Part shown: positions 16,974 to 27,641 of the stretch, one piece after another
Position numbering within the stretch: the first letter of the stretch is position 1
How the letters are laid out: each line of letters starts with the position of its first letter
Origin: Tatumella saanichensis
GTDB lineage: Bacteria > Pseudomonadota > Gammaproteobacteria > Enterobacterales > Enterobacteriaceae
Assembly (NCBI RefSeq): GCF_000439375.1
Contig: NZ_ATMI01000001.1
Location: forward strand, 1-64,000
Length of the DNA: 64,000 bases
Direction: 5' to 3'
Translations under genes and position numbers: made by a program
The notes under the pieces: model-generated
What the model was told of the DNA's origin: nothing
What the model saw: only the letters and a program-made list of their open reading frames with translations
Database searches by the model: none

Positions 16974-19250
16974 ATGAGTGACATGACCCGGGACGGTAAT
17001 GAACGTCTTGCATTGCACAAATTTACCGAAAACGCCTACCTGAACTACTCCATGTACGTGATCATGGACAGGGCATTACCTTACATCGGTGATGGCCTCA
17101 AGCCAGTGCAGCGCCGCATTATCTATGCGATGTCGGAACTAGGGCTGAATGCCAGCGCAAAATTTAAAAAATCGGCGCGTACGGTCGGTGATGTCTTAGG
17201 GAAATATCATCCTCACGGCGACAGTGCCTGCTATGAAGCGATGGTACTGATGGCGCAGCCCTTCTCTTACCGTTATCCGCTGGTGGATGGTCAGGGGAAC
17301 TGGGGAGCACCGGATGATCCCAAATCCTTTGCGGCGATGCGTTATACCGAGTCCCGCTTATCTAAATACGCGGAAGTGCTGCTCAGTGAACTGGGGCAGG
17401 GCACGGTTGACTATATCCCGAACTTTGACGGCACCTTGCAGGAGCCGAAAATGCTGCCTGCCCGTCTGCCAAATATTCTGCTAAACGGCACCACCGGTAT
17501 TGCGGTGGGGATGGCAACCGATATTCCACCGCATAACCTACGGGAAGTGGCGGATGCCGCAGTGGCGCTGATCGAAAAGCCGTCAATAAGCCTCGATGAG
17601 CTACTGGATATTGTGCAAGGACCGGATTTCCCCACCGAAGCGGAAATTATTACCCCGCGTAGTGATATCCGTAAAATCTACGCCACCGGCCGCGGTAGTG
17701 TCCGTCAGCGTGGGGTGTGGAAAAAAGAGGACGGCGAAATCATCATCACGGCGTTGCCGCATCAAGTCTCTGGAGCCCGGGTGCTGGAGCAGATCGCCAC
17801 CCAGATGCGCAATAAAAAACTGCCAATGGTGGAAGATCTGCGCGATGAGTCCGATCACGAAAACCCTACCCGACTGGTGATTGTACCGCGTTCCAACCGT
17901 GTGGATGCAGAGCCGTTGATGAACCATCTGTTTGCCACTACCGACTTGGAAAAGAGCTATCGTATCAACCTGAATATGATCGGCTTGGATAACCGTCCAG
18001 CGGTGAAAAACCTGTTGGAAATTATCAGCGAGTGGCTGGTGTATCGTCGCCAGACGGTGCGTAAGCGGATTAATTTCCGCTTGGACAAGATCCTGCACCG
18101 CTTAAATGTGCTGCAAGGGCTGTTAATTGCGTTTCTGAATATTGATGAAGTGATCGAGATCATCCGTAATGAAGATGCGCCTAAAACGGTGCTGATGTCA
18201 CGCTTCTCCCTAAACGACATCCAAGCAGAAGCTATTCTCGAATTAAAACTGCGTCATTTGGCCAAGCTCGAAGAGATGAAAATCACTGCCGAGCGCGATG
18301 CGCTGGAAAAAGAGCGTGATGAACTGCAGTTGCTGCTCTCCTCTGAACGGCGGATGAATACCCTGCTGAAGAAAGAGTTACAGGCAGACAGCAAAACCTA
18401 TGGCGATGACCGCCGTTCGCCGCTGTGTGAGCGTGGAGAAGCGCGGGCGATCAGTGAAACTGAACTGGTACCTTCAGAGCCGATCACCGTTGTTTTGTCG
18501 AAAATGGGCTGGGTGCGCAGTGCCCGTGGCCATGATATTGACCCGACCGGCTTGAACTACAAATCTGGGGACAGCTATCTGGCCTCGGCGCGGGGTAAGA
18601 GCAACCTGCCGGTATCGTTTATCGATTCCACCGGTCGCAGCTATACCCTTGACCCGACTACGCTGCCGTCCGCCCGTGGTCAGGGTGAGCCGCTGACCGG
18701 TAAACTTACGCCACCACCGGGTGCAACCGTCAACCATGTGCTGATGGAAGCAGATGATCAACGCTTGCTGATGGCCTCCGATGCCGGTTACGGGTTTATC
18801 TGTAGCTTTAGTGACCTGGTATCACGTAATCGTGCCGGGAAAGCGTTATTATCGCTGCCGAAAAATGCCAGTGTCATGACCCCGCTGGCGGTACATCATG
18901 ACGACGATATGCTGCTGGCGATCTCCGCGGCAGGGCGTATGCTGATGTTCCCAGTGACCGATTTACCGGCCCTGTCGAAAGGTAAGGGCAATAAGATTAT
19001 CTCTATCCCTGCCGCCGAGGCCGCAGAGGGTACCGATAAACTGGCGTGGTTGCTGCTGCTGCCACCGGGCAGCGTGGTGACCCTGTATGTCGGTAAGCGA
19101 AAACTGACCCTGCGCGAAGATGATCTGAAAAAATTCAGGACTGAGCGCGGACGCCGTGGCACCCTGTTACCACGCGGACTACAGCGTATCGATAAGGTCG
19201 AGGTCGATGCACCGGCCCGTGACCGGGCCGATGAGCCGTCCGAAAGCTAA
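16974..19250 (+). CDS. parC: DNA topoisomerase IV subunit A ParC
   Basis: 758 residues, close to the usual 752. The breakage-reunion domain includes the quinolone-resistance region [15 protein letters not shown] with unmodified Ser and Glu (Ser84/Glu88 here, equal to Ser80/Glu84 in E. coli). The catalytic Tyr is in AMRYTESRL, and the C-terminal beta-pinwheel begins near residue 500. It cuts and rejoins DNA as partner of ParE. Four extra residues near the N terminus (TRDGN) are the only notable difference. Nothing suggests quinolone resistance. Confidence 0.96.
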   Translation: MSDMTRDGNERLALHKFTENAYLNYSMYVIMDRALPYIGDGLKPVQRRIIYAMSELGLNASAKFKKSARTVGDVLGKYHPHGDSACYEAMVLMAQPFSYRYPLVDGQGNWGAPDDPKSFAAMRYTESRLSKYAEVLLSELGQGTVDYIPNFDGTLQEPKMLPARLPNILLNGTTGIAVGMATDIPPHNLREVADAAVALIEKPSISLDELLDIVQGPDFPTEAEIITPRSDIRKIYATGRGSVRQRGVWKKEDGEIIITALPHQVSGARVLEQIATQMRNKKLPMVEDLRDESDHENPTRLVIVPRSNRVDAEPLMNHLFATTDLEKSYRINLNMIGLDNRPAVKNLLEIISEWLVYRRQTVRKRINFRLDKILHRLNVLQGLLIAFLNIDEVIEIIRNEDAPKTVLMSRFSLNDIQAEAILELKLRHLAKLEEMKITAERDALEKERDELQLLLSSERRMNTLLKKELQADSKTYGDDRRSPLCERGEARAISETELVPSEPITVVLSKMGWVRSARGHDIDPTGLNYKSGDSYLASARGKSNLPVSFIDSTGRSYTLDPTTLPSARGQGEPLTGKLTPPPGATVNHVLMEADDQRLLMASDAGYGFICSFSDLVSRNRAGKALLSLPKNASVMTPLAVHHDDDMLLAISAAGRMLMFPVTDLPALSKGKGNKIISIPAAEAAEGTDKLAWLLLLPPGSVVTLYVGKRKLTLREDDLKKFRTERGRRGTLLPRGLQRIDKVEVDAPARDRADEPSES

Positions 19251-19415
19251 TGTAATGAGAAGAGTGCCGGCAGGTTCAGCGCGATAAGAAAAAGCCGTTA
19301 TACTTGCCGGCGGTTATGTTTATCAGGATGACTACTGACAAGGGTCGGCTGATATGGCTGGAGTATTTTAGCCTGACTTCATGGCAATGAAGCGGGCTGC
19401 CATCATGAGGTTGTT

Positions 19416-20150
19416 ATGCTGTTACTTTTGCGCGCCCTGTTTGTGTGTATTTATTCCGTAATTGTCTGTGTCTTCGGCTGTTTATGGTGCTGTCTCACTC
19501 CCCGCAACCCGCGTCATGTCGCCACTTTTGCCCATGCTTTTGGCTGGCTGCACAATATTTTCGGGATCCGTGTCGAGTCACGTAAGTTTGACGGTGCGGA
19601 TAACATCGGTAATGCGATCTATATTGCTAACCATCAGAATAACTATGACATGATTACCGCGGCTAATATGGTTCAGCCGCCGACGGTCACTGTGGGTAAA
19701 AAAAGCCTCGTCTGGGTACCGTTTTTCGGTCCGTTATACTGGCTGACCGGTAATCTACTGATTGACCGCAATAACAAAAGCAAAGCCCATGACACCATCA
19801 GTGATGTGGTTAATCAGTTTAAGAAGAAAAAAATCTCTTTTTGGATGTTTCCGGAAGGAACCCGCAGCCGTGGTCGGGGCCTGTTACCCTTTAAAACCGG
19901 TGCCTTCCATGCCGCTATCGCGGCCGGTGTACCAGTGATCCCGGTGGTTGTATCGGATACCCACGAGCGTATTAAACTCAACCGCTGGCGTAATGGGCTG
20001 GTGATTGTTGAAATGCTACCGCCGGTGGACGTCAAACAGTTTGAAGGTCAGTCAGCCCGTAAGTTGGCAACTCACTGTCGTGAACTGATGGCGGCGCGTA
20101 TCGAAGAGTTAAATGCGGAAGTGGCCCGCCGTGAGCAGGAAAACCGCTAA
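19416..20150 (+). CDS. plsC: 1-acylglycerol-3-phosphate O-acyltransferase PlsC
   Basis: 244 residues. An N-terminal membrane segment (LLLRALFVCIYSVIVCVFGC) anchors it to the inner membrane. The acyltransferase motifs are NHQNNYD (the H-x4-D catalytic pair) and FPEGTRSRGRG. It makes phosphatidic acid from lysophosphatidic acid. It lies between parC and ftsP as in E. coli. Confidence 0.94.
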   Translation: MLLLLRALFVCIYSVIVCVFGCLWCCLTPRNPRHVATFAHAFGWLHNIFGIRVESRKFDGADNIGNAIYIANHQNNYDMITAANMVQPPTVTVGKKSLVWVPFFGPLYWLTGNLLIDRNNKSKAHDTISDVVNQFKKKKISFWMFPEGTRSRGRGLLPFKTGAFHAAIAAGVPVIPVVVSDTHERIKLNRWRNGLVIVEMLPPVDVKQFEGQSARKLATHCRELMAARIEELNAEVARREQENR

Positions 20151-20226
20151 TCACAGCGTATGGGTTAAGTCAGAAAATTGTCGTGTTGTCGGCCGGTGAG
20201 GCTATCAGAATAAGGTCATAAGGTTT

Positions 20227-21648
20227 ATGTCTTTCAGCAGGCGTCAGTTTATACAGTTATCCGCGGCCGCGGCCGCAGGCAGTGCTCTGCTTCCCGCCGT
20301 GGCACGGGCCTCAGACAGTGGCGAGAACGTGTTACCGGTCCCGCCGTTAGTCGAATCGCGGCGCGGGCAGCCGATTTTTCTGACTATGCAGTCTGCTCAC
20401 TGGTCCTTCAATGGCAGCAGCAGTGCGCCGGTTTGGGGGTTCAATGGCCGTTATCTCGGGCCGACGGTGCGAGTACGTAACGGTGATGACGTAAAACTGA
20501 TCTACAGCAACCGTCTGGCGGAACCGGTTTCAATGACCGTCAGCGGCCTGTTAGTGCCGGGCGCACTCAACGGCGGCGCGCCGCGACAGATTTCACCGAA
20601 TGTCGACTGGTCGCCGGTCCTGCCGATACGCCAGCCTGCCGCCACCCTCTGGTACCATGCGGATACGCCACACCATATGGCCTCTCAGGTGTATAACGGC
20701 CTGGCGGGGATGTGGTTGGTGGACGATGACAGCAGTAGCTCATTAGGTATTCCTAAACACTATGGGGTGGATGATTTTCCGCTGATTATTCAAGACAAGC
20801 GACTGGATAATTTCGGTTCCCCTGAATACGACAGCGGGGCCGATGAAGGCTTTTATGGCGATATTCTGCTGGTTAACGGTGTTCAGAAACCCTATATCAA
20901 TGTCTCCCGTGGCTGGGTGCGGCTGCGCTTATTGAATGCGTCCGATGCACGCCGTTATCAACTGCAACTCAGTGATAACCGGCCGTTTACCGTGATTGCC
21001 GGTGATCAAGGGTTGCTACCCGCGCCGGTGACGGTGCAGCAGTTGTCGTTGGCCCCTGGAGAGCGCCGTGAAGTGCTGGTGGATCTGTCTCAGGGCAATG
21101 AGGTGTCGATCACCGCGGGGACAGCGGCCACCTTGGTAGAACGTATCAAAGGGATTTTCCAGCCTTCCTCAATTTTGACCTCCACCTTGGTACTGACATT
21201 GCGTCCCACCGGTTTACTGCCGTTGGTCACCAATAATGTGCCGGGACAGTTGGGTGCTATACCGACTCAAAATACGGTCAACGGCAGTCGTCAGATCCAG
21301 TTGCAGACCTCCCCTGCCGGGATCAACGGCAAAGCCTGGGATACTGGGCGTATTGATACCATTGTTAGTCAGGGGATAACCGAGCGTTGGACGGTGCAGG
21401 CTGACACGCCGCAGCCGTTCCATATTCAGGGGGCGTTATTTTTGATCCAAAGTATAAACGGCGCACCGCCGATGGCAGAGGACCGAGGTTGGAAAGATAC
21501 GGTGTGGATAGACGGCAGTGTTGAGTTGCTGGTGACTTTCCCGCAGAGTTCTTCGGAACACTTCCCGTTTGTTTATTACAGCCAGAATCTGGAACTGGCC
21601 GACAGCGGAGTCGCCGGCCAGTTGATGGTTCAGCAGGCGATCAACTAA
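20227..21648 (+). CDS. ftsP: Cell division protein FtsP (SufI)
   Basis: 473 residues, multicopper-oxidase-like fold. A twin-arginine signal peptide (SRRQFIQLSAAAAAG) shows export by Tat. The copper-ligand histidine clusters typical of true oxidases are largely missing at the C terminus, as in SufI, which is a structural protein that stabilises the divisome under stress. It follows plsC by 76 bases and is convergent with dkgA. Confidence 0.93.
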   Translation: MSFSRRQFIQLSAAAAAGSALLPAVARASDSGENVLPVPPLVESRRGQPIFLTMQSAHWSFNGSSSAPVWGFNGRYLGPTVRVRNGDDVKLIYSNRLAEPVSMTVSGLLVPGALNGGAPRQISPNVDWSPVLPIRQPAATLWYHADTPHHMASQVYNGLAGMWLVDDDSSSSLGIPKHYGVDDFPLIIQDKRLDNFGSPEYDSGADEGFYGDILLVNGVQKPYINVSRGWVRLRLLNASDARRYQLQLSDNRPFTVIAGDQGLLPAPVTVQQLSLAPGERREVLVDLSQGNEVSITAGTAATLVERIKGIFQPSSILTSTLVLTLRPTGLLPLVTNNVPGQLGAIPTQNTVNGSRQIQLQTSPAGINGKAWDTGRIDTIVSQGITERWTVQADTPQPFHIQGALFLIQSINGAPPMAEDRGWKDTVWIDGSVELLVTFPQSSSEHFPFVYYSQNLELADSGVAGQLMVQQAIN

Positions 21649-21666
21649 ATCGCCTGCCTAACGGCG

Positions 21667-21692
21667 CGTGGTGGGTGCCGACGCCCACTACG
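21667..21692. terminator. Hairpin between convergent ftsP and dkgA
   Basis: CGTGGTGGGT pairs with GCCCACTACG (10 positions, two G-U pairs) around GCCGAC. It probably serves both transcripts. Confidence 0.45.
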
Positions 21693-21698
21693 GGCGAT

Positions 21699-22529
21699 TT
21701 ACTCCTGATTAAAGGTGTCTGGGTCTGGTCCCAGTCGCTTGCCTTCATCCAGCGCGGTCAGCCGAGTCAGTTCGGTTTTATCCAGCCGGAAATCAAAGAC
21801 ATCAAAGTTCTCATCAATGCGCGACGGTGTGACCGATTTCGGAATGACCACTAGGCCGTTATCGATATGCCAGCGGATCACAATCTGTGCGGGCGTTTTC
21901 TGATATTTCTCGGCCAGCTCACGGATCAGCGGATGATCAAACACCCCTTCGCCACCCTGGGCCAATGGGCTCCAAGATTCGGTCTGAATATGGTGTAACG
22001 CATTCCAAGAATGCATTGGGCGCTGTTGCATCAACGGATGCAGCTCGATCTGGTTGACCACCGGTGTCACACCGGTTTCGGAAATCAGTCGCTCCAGATG
22101 GTTCTGCTGGAAGTTACAGACGCCAATGCTTTTGATCAGACCTTCTTGCTGAAGACTGATCATCTGTTTCCACGCCTCCACGTACTGGTCATCTTTCGGA
22201 CATGGCCAGTGCATCAGGTAGAGATCGACATAATCGAGTTGCAGTTTCTGCAGGCTACTTTCCAGTGCCTGACGTACCTGACCTTGATCGGAGTTCCACA
22301 GTTTGGTGGTGATAAAAATCTCATCGCGGGGCAGATCGCTGTGCTGCAAAGCTTGACCGACGCCTTCCTCATTTTTATAGATGGCGGCAGTATCGATTGC
22401 CCGGTAACCGGTCTTCAGCGCATGCGTAACCGCATCACGGGTTTGGTCGATACTGGCTTTCCAGACACCTAACCCCAGTTGCGGCATCAGACGGCCATCG
22501 TTCAGTTTTACAATCGGTTGTTGAGACAT
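21699..22529 (-). CDS. dkgA: 2,5-diketo-D-gluconate reductase A / methylglyoxal reductase DkgA
   Basis: 276 residues, aldo-keto reductase. The catalytic Asp/Tyr/Lys/His set can be seen in AIDTAAIYKNEEGVG, TTKLW and LMHWP. The NADPH-binding end is VVIPKSVTPSRI. It reduces 2,5-diketogluconate, methylglyoxal and beta-keto esters. The start has GGAGG 6 bases upstream; a frame running on to 22652 lacks family sequence. E. coli has yqhD next to it; that gene is absent here. Confidence 0.92.
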   Translation of the reverse strand: MSQQPIVKLNDGRLMPQLGLGVWKASIDQTRDAVTHALKTGYRAIDTAAIYKNEEGVGQALQHSDLPRDEIFITTKLWNSDQGQVRQALESSLQKLQLDYVDLYLMHWPCPKDDQYVEAWKQMISLQQEGLIKSIGVCNFQQNHLERLISETGVTPVVNQIELHPLMQQRPMHSWNALHHIQTESWSPLAQGGEGVFDHPLIRELAEKYQKTPAQIVIRWHIDNGLVVIPKSVTPSRIDENFDVFDFRLDKTELTRLTALDEGKRLGPDPDTFNQE

Positions 22530-22683
22530 GTTGTTTCCTCCGTGTTGTCCCTGGTAAAGGTACGGTGGGTGAACAATAAGTGTAGCGGGGATTTGGCAAT
22601 CTGACAGGGTCGCGGACTGCGATTGCACAAAAAAACAGCGATCCCTCAGCATATCCGGCTGTTGTTCACCGCTTATGTTAGGG

Positions 22684-22707
22684 AAAAAACGCCGGAGGAG
22701 ACCGGCG
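22684..22707 (-). terminator. Intrinsic terminator after yghB
   Basis: On the minus strand CGCCGG and CCGGCG form a 6-bp stem followed by TTTTTT. Confidence 0.75.
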
Positions 22708-22715
22708 GCGGAGAT

Positions 22716-23378
22716 TTATTCTGTGGATTGCTGTTTTTTGCGCCATACCATCATCATGCTACCGAGCAGGCCACCGGCCATCAGCAGTAACGGTACCAGC
22801 ATTAACACTGTCATCAGCTGACTTTCATGGCGTTGGATCAAGGGCACTTGGCTGATCCCGTAACCGAAACTGACCAGCAGACCGATCCAGATCACTGCGC
22901 TGACCCAGTTGAACAGTTGAAAGCGGAGCGTATTAAGCCGCGAGACACCCGCCAGTAACGGCAGCAGGGTGCGAACAAATGCCAAGAAACGGCCAATCAG
23001 TAATGCGGCCAGCCCGTGTTGCTCGAACATGTCGCAGGCGCGTTGGTAATAGCGTGCCGGGAGGCGGGTCAGCCAGCGTTGCATCAACGGGGTATTACCC
23101 AGCCAACGTCCCTGCAGATAGCCTGCCCAGCATCCTAGGCTCGCGGCACAGGTGAGGATCAGCAGTGCTGGGAAAAAGCCCAATACCCCCTTGGCAACCA
23201 GTGCGCCGGTCAGCAGCAGTAAGCTGTCTCCTGGTAGAAAGGCCGCTGGCAGTAAGCTATTTTCTAGAAAAAGTAGCGTAAACAGGACGACATAAACAAT
23301 TCCTGTCATTTTCGGATTTGCCAAAGTGGCGAAATCCTGATGGCAGAGGGCAACAATGATCTGATGTAAGACGCTCAT
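22716..23378 (-). CDS. yghB: DedA-family inner membrane protein YghB
   Basis: 220 residues, DedA family, several membrane segments. Family motifs are FLENSLLPAAFLPGDSLLLL, GCWAGYLQGRWLGN and GRFLAFVRTLLPLLAGVS, with the essential acidic and arginine residues. DedA proteins are needed for division, Tat export and envelope balance and have been linked to undecaprenyl-phosphate recycling. Start chosen to match E. coli YghB. It lies downstream of metC. Confidence 0.92.
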   Translation of the reverse strand: MSVLHQIIVALCHQDFATLANPKMTGIVYVVLFTLLFLENSLLPAAFLPGDSLLLLTGALVAKGVLGFFPALLILTCAASLGCWAGYLQGRWLGNTPLMQRWLTRLPARYYQRACDMFEQHGLAALLIGRFLAFVRTLLPLLAGVSRLNTLRFQLFNWVSAVIWIGLLVSFGYGISQVPLIQRHESQLMTVLMLVPLLLMAGGLLGSMMMVWRKKQQSTE

Positions 23379-23428
23379 GGATTTTCCGGTTACACAGTCT
23401 CTGTCACAGTAACAGTAACAGAGGGGAA

Positions 23429-23450
23429 GGCTGCCCGATGATGGGCAGCC
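23429..23450 (-). terminator. Hairpin between metC and yghB
   Basis: GGCTGCCC and GGGCAGCC pair perfectly around GATGAT directly after the metC stop. The T tract is poor (TTCCCCT), so termination may be partial. Confidence 0.5.
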
Positions 23451-23467
23451 CGCATCAGGGAATGACC

Positions 23468-24679
23468 TCAACGGCGATGGGCGGCCAGACGCTGAAAACC
23501 GGCGTCCAAGTCAGCGATTAGGTCATCGACATCTTCTAGGCCGATATGCAGTCTGACCAGCGTGCCTGGTAGCAATGCTTCCCCTTCTGGTCGGATGGCA
23601 GCAATCTCTTTGGGCTGATTGGCGAGGATCAATGACTCATAGCCGCCCCAAGAGTAGGCCATGCTGAAGTGATGGAAATTATCCAAGAAATCAGCCAAGG
23701 CTTCCGCTGACAGTTCTTCCCGCAGGATAAAAGAGAACAGTCCGCTACAGCCGCTGAAATCACGTTTCCAAAATTCATGGCCGGGACATTCTGGCAGCGC
23801 TGGATGGTTCACCCGCCACACCTCGTCACGGGTGGAGAGCCACTGTGCCACCTTGATGCTGCTTTCCTGATGCTGGCGCAAGCGCACTGCTAAGGTACGC
23901 AGCCCACGGGAAGCCATATAGGCGGTATCGGCGTCAGCCATTTGCCCCATCAGGTAAGAGTTTTCGCGCAGGGTGGCGTAACAGCGCTCGTTGGCCACCG
24001 CGGTACCGATCATCCCGTCAGAGTGCCCGATAATGTATTTGGTCCCCGCTTGAATCGAAATATCGATGCCAAAATCCAAGGCTTTAAACAGCACGCCCGC
24101 CGCCCAAGTATTGTCGATCATAATGATCGCCTCTGGGACCTTGCGGCGGACTGCCGCGACGATGGCCGGAATATCCTGAACTTCCATGGTGATAGAGCCG
24201 GGTGACTCGAGAAAAACCACTTTGGTTTGCGCACTGAGGTAGTCTTCAATGTTGTTGCCAGTGGTGTGGGGGTACCAGCTAGTGCTGACATTCAGTTTAC
24301 GCAGAATATGGTTACAGAAGTCGCGGGTCGGTTCATAGACCGAGCCACACATCAGCACCTCATCACCGCTTTCAACAAAGGCGAGGATCGCATTGGTGAC
24401 CGCTGCCGCACCGCACGGATAGAGCACACAACCGGCACCGTTTTCCAGTTCGGTCATGGCATCCTGTAGGGAAAAGTGAGTCAGGGTGCCGCGGCGGCCA
24501 TAAAACAGTTCACCGCGGGTACGCCCGGCGGTGGCCCGTTTTTTATCCGCGACACTGTCAAATACCAGTGAAGAGGCGCGCTGGATCACGCTGTTGACCG
24601 CCCCTACGCTGTAGCGTTTGTCACGTCCGGCACTGATCAGTGTGGTGTCCAGTTTTTTCTCTGAATGTTTATTTGTCAT
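23468..24679 (-). CDS. metC: Cystathionine beta-lyase MetC
   Basis: 403 residues, PLP enzyme of the Cys/Met metabolism family. The PLP lysine lies in [14 protein letters not shown]. Other blocks are [15 protein letters not shown] and [17 protein letters not shown]. It splits cystathionine into homocysteine, pyruvate and ammonia in methionine synthesis. The start at 24679 follows GAGAGAG; the open frame beyond it crosses the Fur box and lacks family sequence. Divergent from exbB, as in E. coli. Confidence 0.93.
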   Translation of the reverse strand: MTNKHSEKKLDTTLISAGRDKRYSVGAVNSVIQRASSLVFDSVADKKRATAGRTRGELFYGRRGTLTHFSLQDAMTELENGAGCVLYPCGAAAVTNAILAFVESGDEVLMCGSVYEPTRDFCNHILRKLNVSTSWYPHTTGNNIEDYLSAQTKVVFLESPGSITMEVQDIPAIVAAVRRKVPEAIIMIDNTWAAGVLFKALDFGIDISIQAGTKYIIGHSDGMIGTAVANERCYATLRENSYLMGQMADADTAYMASRGLRTLAVRLRQHQESSIKVAQWLSTRDEVWRVNHPALPECPGHEFWKRDFSGCSGLFSFILREELSAEALADFLDNFHHFSMAYSWGGYESLILANQPKEIAAIRPEGEALLPGTLVRLHIGLEDVDDLIADLDAGFQRLAAHRR

Positions 24680-24807
24680 CTCTCTCAGCTCTGCCAATAT
24701 AACCCTGAGCCACACGTTAACATGAAACCGTGAGCAGGCTAGGGGCGGTAACTCAAAAACATCTGTTTTATTGACCGGTAACAGAAATTTTTTCAGTCCG
24801 TGTAAAT

Positions 24808-24826
24808 AATAATGATAACCACTATC
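24808..24826. promoter_or_regulatory. Fur box between metC and exbB
   Basis: AATAATGATAACCACTATC matches the 19-bp Fur consensus (GATAATGATAATCATTATC) at 16 positions. It sits 67 bases before exbB and 129 before metC. Iron repression of exbBD is expected; an effect on metC is possible. Confidence 0.8.
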
Positions 24827-24892
24827 AATTGATTGTTGTTTTGGTATCATCAGCCGCAGCGCGTTATTTAACGGTAATATGAGGTAGCTTAC

Positions 24893-25618
24893 GTGGTAAC
24901 CAATGAGTTGATGCAAACTGACCTGTCAGTCTGGGGCATGTATCAGCATGCAGATATCGTGGTAAAAATCGTGATGATTGGCCTATTGATGGCATCAGTC
25001 GTCACCTGGGGGATCTTCTTCGGCAAATACACGGCACTCAGCAGTGCTAAACGCCGGTTGAACCGTGAACGCAAAGCCCTGCAGGGGACAGCCTCGCTGC
25101 AAGACGCGGCGGATATCGCGGCTAGCTTCCCGGCGGACAGCCATAGCCGTTTACTGATTGATGAAGCCCTTGAAGAGCGTCAGCTGTCTGCAGGCAGTGA
25201 ACAGCCAGAAGGGGTTAAAGAGCGTACCGGTTTCCGTCTGGAACGCTGTGTTGCCGCGATTGGACGTCTGGCGGGCCGGGGTAATGGCTTCTTGGCAACT
25301 ATCGGTTCGGTCGCCCCGTTTATCGGACTGTTTGGCACTGTCTGGGGCATTATGAATAGCTTTATTGGTATCGCCAAAACCCAGACCACCAACCTGGCGG
25401 TGGTGGCACCGGGGATTGCCGAAGCTCTGCTGGCAACCGCCATTGGGCTTATTGCCGCCATCCCAGCGGTGGTTATCTATAACACCTTTGCCCGCATCAT
25501 TGCCGGTTATAAAGCCTCCCTGAGCGATACTGCCGCCCAGGTACTGCTGTTACAGAGCCGTGATCTTGATCTTCAGCAAACGGTTGAGCAGGCACCCCGT
25601 ACTCGGAAAGTGGGCTGA
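24893..25618 (+). CDS. exbB: TonB-complex inner membrane protein ExbB
   Basis: 241 residues, MotA/TolQ/ExbB family with three membrane segments, including the conserved [16 protein letters not shown] helix and the late helix [21 protein letters not shown]. With ExbD it uses the proton gradient to energise TonB. It starts at GTG 24893 after GAGG; the N terminus [20 protein letters not shown] aligns with E. coli. exbD follows 4 bases later. No tonB in the window. Confidence 0.94.
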   Translation: MVTNELMQTDLSVWGMYQHADIVVKIVMIGLLMASVVTWGIFFGKYTALSSAKRRLNRERKALQGTASLQDAADIAASFPADSHSRLLIDEALEERQLSAGSEQPEGVKERTGFRLERCVAAIGRLAGRGNGFLATIGSVAPFIGLFGTVWGIMNSFIGIAKTQTTNLAVVAPGIAEALLATAIGLIAAIPAVVIYNTFARIIAGYKASLSDTAAQVLLLQSRDLDLQQTVEQAPRTRKVG

Positions 25619-25622
25619 TACT

Positions 25623-26048
25623 ATGGCAATGCGTCTGAATGAAGAAGCCGACAGCGACGGTGAAATGAGTGAAATCAACGTCACGCCGTTTATCGACGTG
25701 ATGCTGGTGTTGCTGATCATTTTTATGGTGGCCGCACCGCTGGCGACCACCGATGTGCGGGTCAATCTGCCGGCTTCTACCAGTAAGCCGCAGCCGCGTC
25801 CTGAAAAACCGGTTTATCTGAGTATCAAAGCCGATAACCAACTGTTTGTTGGCGAGGAAGCCGTCAGCAGTCCGCAGCTGATTGCGGCGATTGATGCCCT
25901 GACTGGCGGTAATAAAGAGACCACTATTTTCTTCCAAGCCGACAAAGAGGTGGATTACGCTAGCTTGATGTCGGTAATGGATCAGTTGCGTGGGGCCGGT
26001 TACCTGAAAATTGGGCTGATGGGGCTGGAGTCGACCGCGGCTCACTAA
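25623..26048 (+). CDS. exbD: TonB-complex protein ExbD
   Basis: 141 residues, the same as E. coli. One membrane helix (PFIDVMLVLLIIFMVAAPLA) carries the essential Asp near residue 25, followed by a periplasmic domain. Start at the ATG 4 bases after exbB, matching MAMHLNE in E. coli. A longer frame from 25560 is inside exbB. Confidence 0.94.
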   Translation: MAMRLNEEADSDGEMSEINVTPFIDVMLVLLIIFMVAAPLATTDVRVNLPASTSKPQPRPEKPVYLSIKADNQLFVGEEAVSSPQLIAAIDALTGGNKETTIFFQADKEVDYASLMSVMDQLRGAGYLKIGLMGLESTAAH

Positions 26049-26072
26049 GCGAACCGTGTCTTATCGGGACAG

Positions 26073-26106
26073 AAAAAGCATATCCAGTGGGGTATGCTTT
26101 TTTTTT
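26073..26106 (+). terminator. Intrinsic terminator after exbD
   Basis: AAAAAGCATA pairs with TATGCTTTTT, and nine T in a row end the stem: a classic intrinsic terminator. Confidence 0.8.
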
Positions 26107-26265
26107 GAATTTATTCAGGATGGTGGGCTGTGTTTTTCTAAATGTTTATGTTTTGTTACTTGTTTGTATCTCTCCGTTAACCACAGGATGATTGCCGTCA
26201 CATATTTTGATGGTATTTCAGGGTACATATGGGAGCCAGCACAATAAGAACGACAGGACAAGACA

Positions 26266-27603
26266 ATGAGCACTGCAAACACATCGCCTGACGTGAGCAA
26301 GCCCCACGGCGCTAAAGCTATTATCCGAGTTACCAGTGGTAACTTCTTGGAAATGTATGATTTTATGGTGTTTGGCTATTACGCTACAGCCATCGCCGCC
26401 ACCTTTTTCCCAGGGCAAGATCCTTGGTCATCGCTGATGCTGACCCTGATGACCTTTGGCGCCGGATTCCTGATGCGTCCGTTAGGGGCCATGGTACTCG
26501 GTGCCTACATTGACCGGCATGGTCGGCGCAAAGGACTATTACTGACCCTTAGCCTCATGGCAGTCGGTACCTTGACCATTGCCTTTACCCCCGGTTATCA
26601 GACCCTCGGTGCAGCGGCACCGGTGATTATTTTGTTAGGTCGTCTGTTGCAGGGCTTCTCGGCGGGCGTAGAGCTGGGTGGGGTATCGGTGTATCTCTCC
26701 GAAATTGCCCCCAAAGGTCGGCGCGGCTTTTTCGTCAGTTGGCAGTCCGGTAGCCAGCAAGTGGCTGTGATTTTTGCTGCAATGCTGGGGCTGATGCTCA
26801 ACCAGTGGCTGAACCATGGGCAAGTAGTGGCCTGGGGCTGGCGTATTCCGTTCTTCATCGGCTGTATGATAGTGCCGTTCCTGTTTTATATCCGCCGTAT
26901 GTTGGAGGAGACCGAAAGTTTTAAACAGCGCGAACATCGGCCGGGGATCAAAGAAATTTTGCACTCAACGGTCAGTAATTGGCCGCTGGTGCTGGCGGGT
27001 ATGTTGATGGTGGTCACGACTACTGTGATGTTCTATATGATCACCGCGTTTACCCCAACTTTCGGTAAAACCGTGCTGATGATGAGTGATCGTGAAAGCT
27101 TTATCGTCACCTTAGCGGTTGGGCTGTCGAATCTGATTTGGCTGCCAGTGATGGGGGCGCTGTCTGATAAAATTGGCCGCCGTCCGTTGTTGATTGTGTT
27201 CACCCTATTGACTATGTGTACCGCTTGGCCGGTATTGAGTTGGTTGGTGGCAGCCCCTTCCTTCAGTCATCTGATGGCGGCTGAACTGTGGCTCTCTTTT
27301 TTGTATGCCAGCTATAACGGCGCAATGGTGGTCTACTTGGCGGAAATTATGCCCGCAGAAGTACGCGCCACCGGCTTCTCGCTGGCCTATAGCTTGGCAA
27401 CTGCTCTGTTTGGCGGCTTTACTCCGGCAGTCTCTAGTTATCTGATCCACGCCACCGGGGATAAAGCCATGCCCGGCGCGTGGCTGACCTTCGCTGGATG
27501 TTGCGGGCTGGCCGGAACCTTATGTATTGGTTATCTGGTCAGACGTTATCGCCACCAGCATCCACAACAGAATGCTGCCGTTACCCGGGTGCACAGTCTG
27601 TAA
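26266..27603 (+). CDS. MFS transporter of the metabolite:H+ symporter family (citrate-type)
   Basis: 445 residues, 12 membrane segments, MHS subfamily. Motifs: [15 protein letters not shown] in helix 1, [14 protein letters not shown] (the MFS loop 2-3 signature), [20 protein letters not shown] and [13 protein letters not shown]. The pattern GVSVYL and [13 protein letters not shown] is typical of CitA/tricarballylate-type citrate-proton symporters. Substrate is therefore probably citrate or a related tricarboxylate, though alpha-ketoglutarate carriers look similar. Single gene, ended by a hairpin. Confidence 0.75.
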   Translation: MSTANTSPDVSKPHGAKAIIRVTSGNFLEMYDFMVFGYYATAIAATFFPGQDPWSSLMLTLMTFGAGFLMRPLGAMVLGAYIDRHGRRKGLLLTLSLMAVGTLTIAFTPGYQTLGAAAPVIILLGRLLQGFSAGVELGGVSVYLSEIAPKGRRGFFVSWQSGSQQVAVIFAAMLGLMLNQWLNHGQVVAWGWRIPFFIGCMIVPFLFYIRRMLEETESFKQREHRPGIKEILHSTVSNWPLVLAGMLMVVTTTVMFYMITAFTPTFGKTVLMMSDRESFIVTLAVGLSNLIWLPVMGALSDKIGRRPLLIVFTLLTMCTAWPVLSWLVAAPSFSHLMAAELWLSFLYASYNGAMVVYLAEIMPAEVRATGFSLAYSLATALFGGFTPAVSSYLIHATGDKAMPGAWLTFAGCCGLAGTLCIGYLVRRYRHQHPQQNAAVTRVHSL

Positions 27604-27610
27604 TGCTCAG

Positions 27611-27641
27611 CGGCTCAGGGTTCACTATCCTGAGCCGTTTC
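27611..27641 (+). terminator. Terminator-like hairpin after the MFS gene
   Basis: CGGCTCAGG and CCTGAGCCG form a perfect 9-bp stem followed only by TTTC. Confidence 0.55.

Noticed and set aside
24680..24916. Longer MetC start at 24916
   Set aside because: The added residues lack family sequence and would cover the Fur box and overlap the exbB start.
26187..26208. Half CRP site (GATGA-N6-TCACA) before the MFS gene
   Set aside because: Only one half fits; the other matches at three of five bases.
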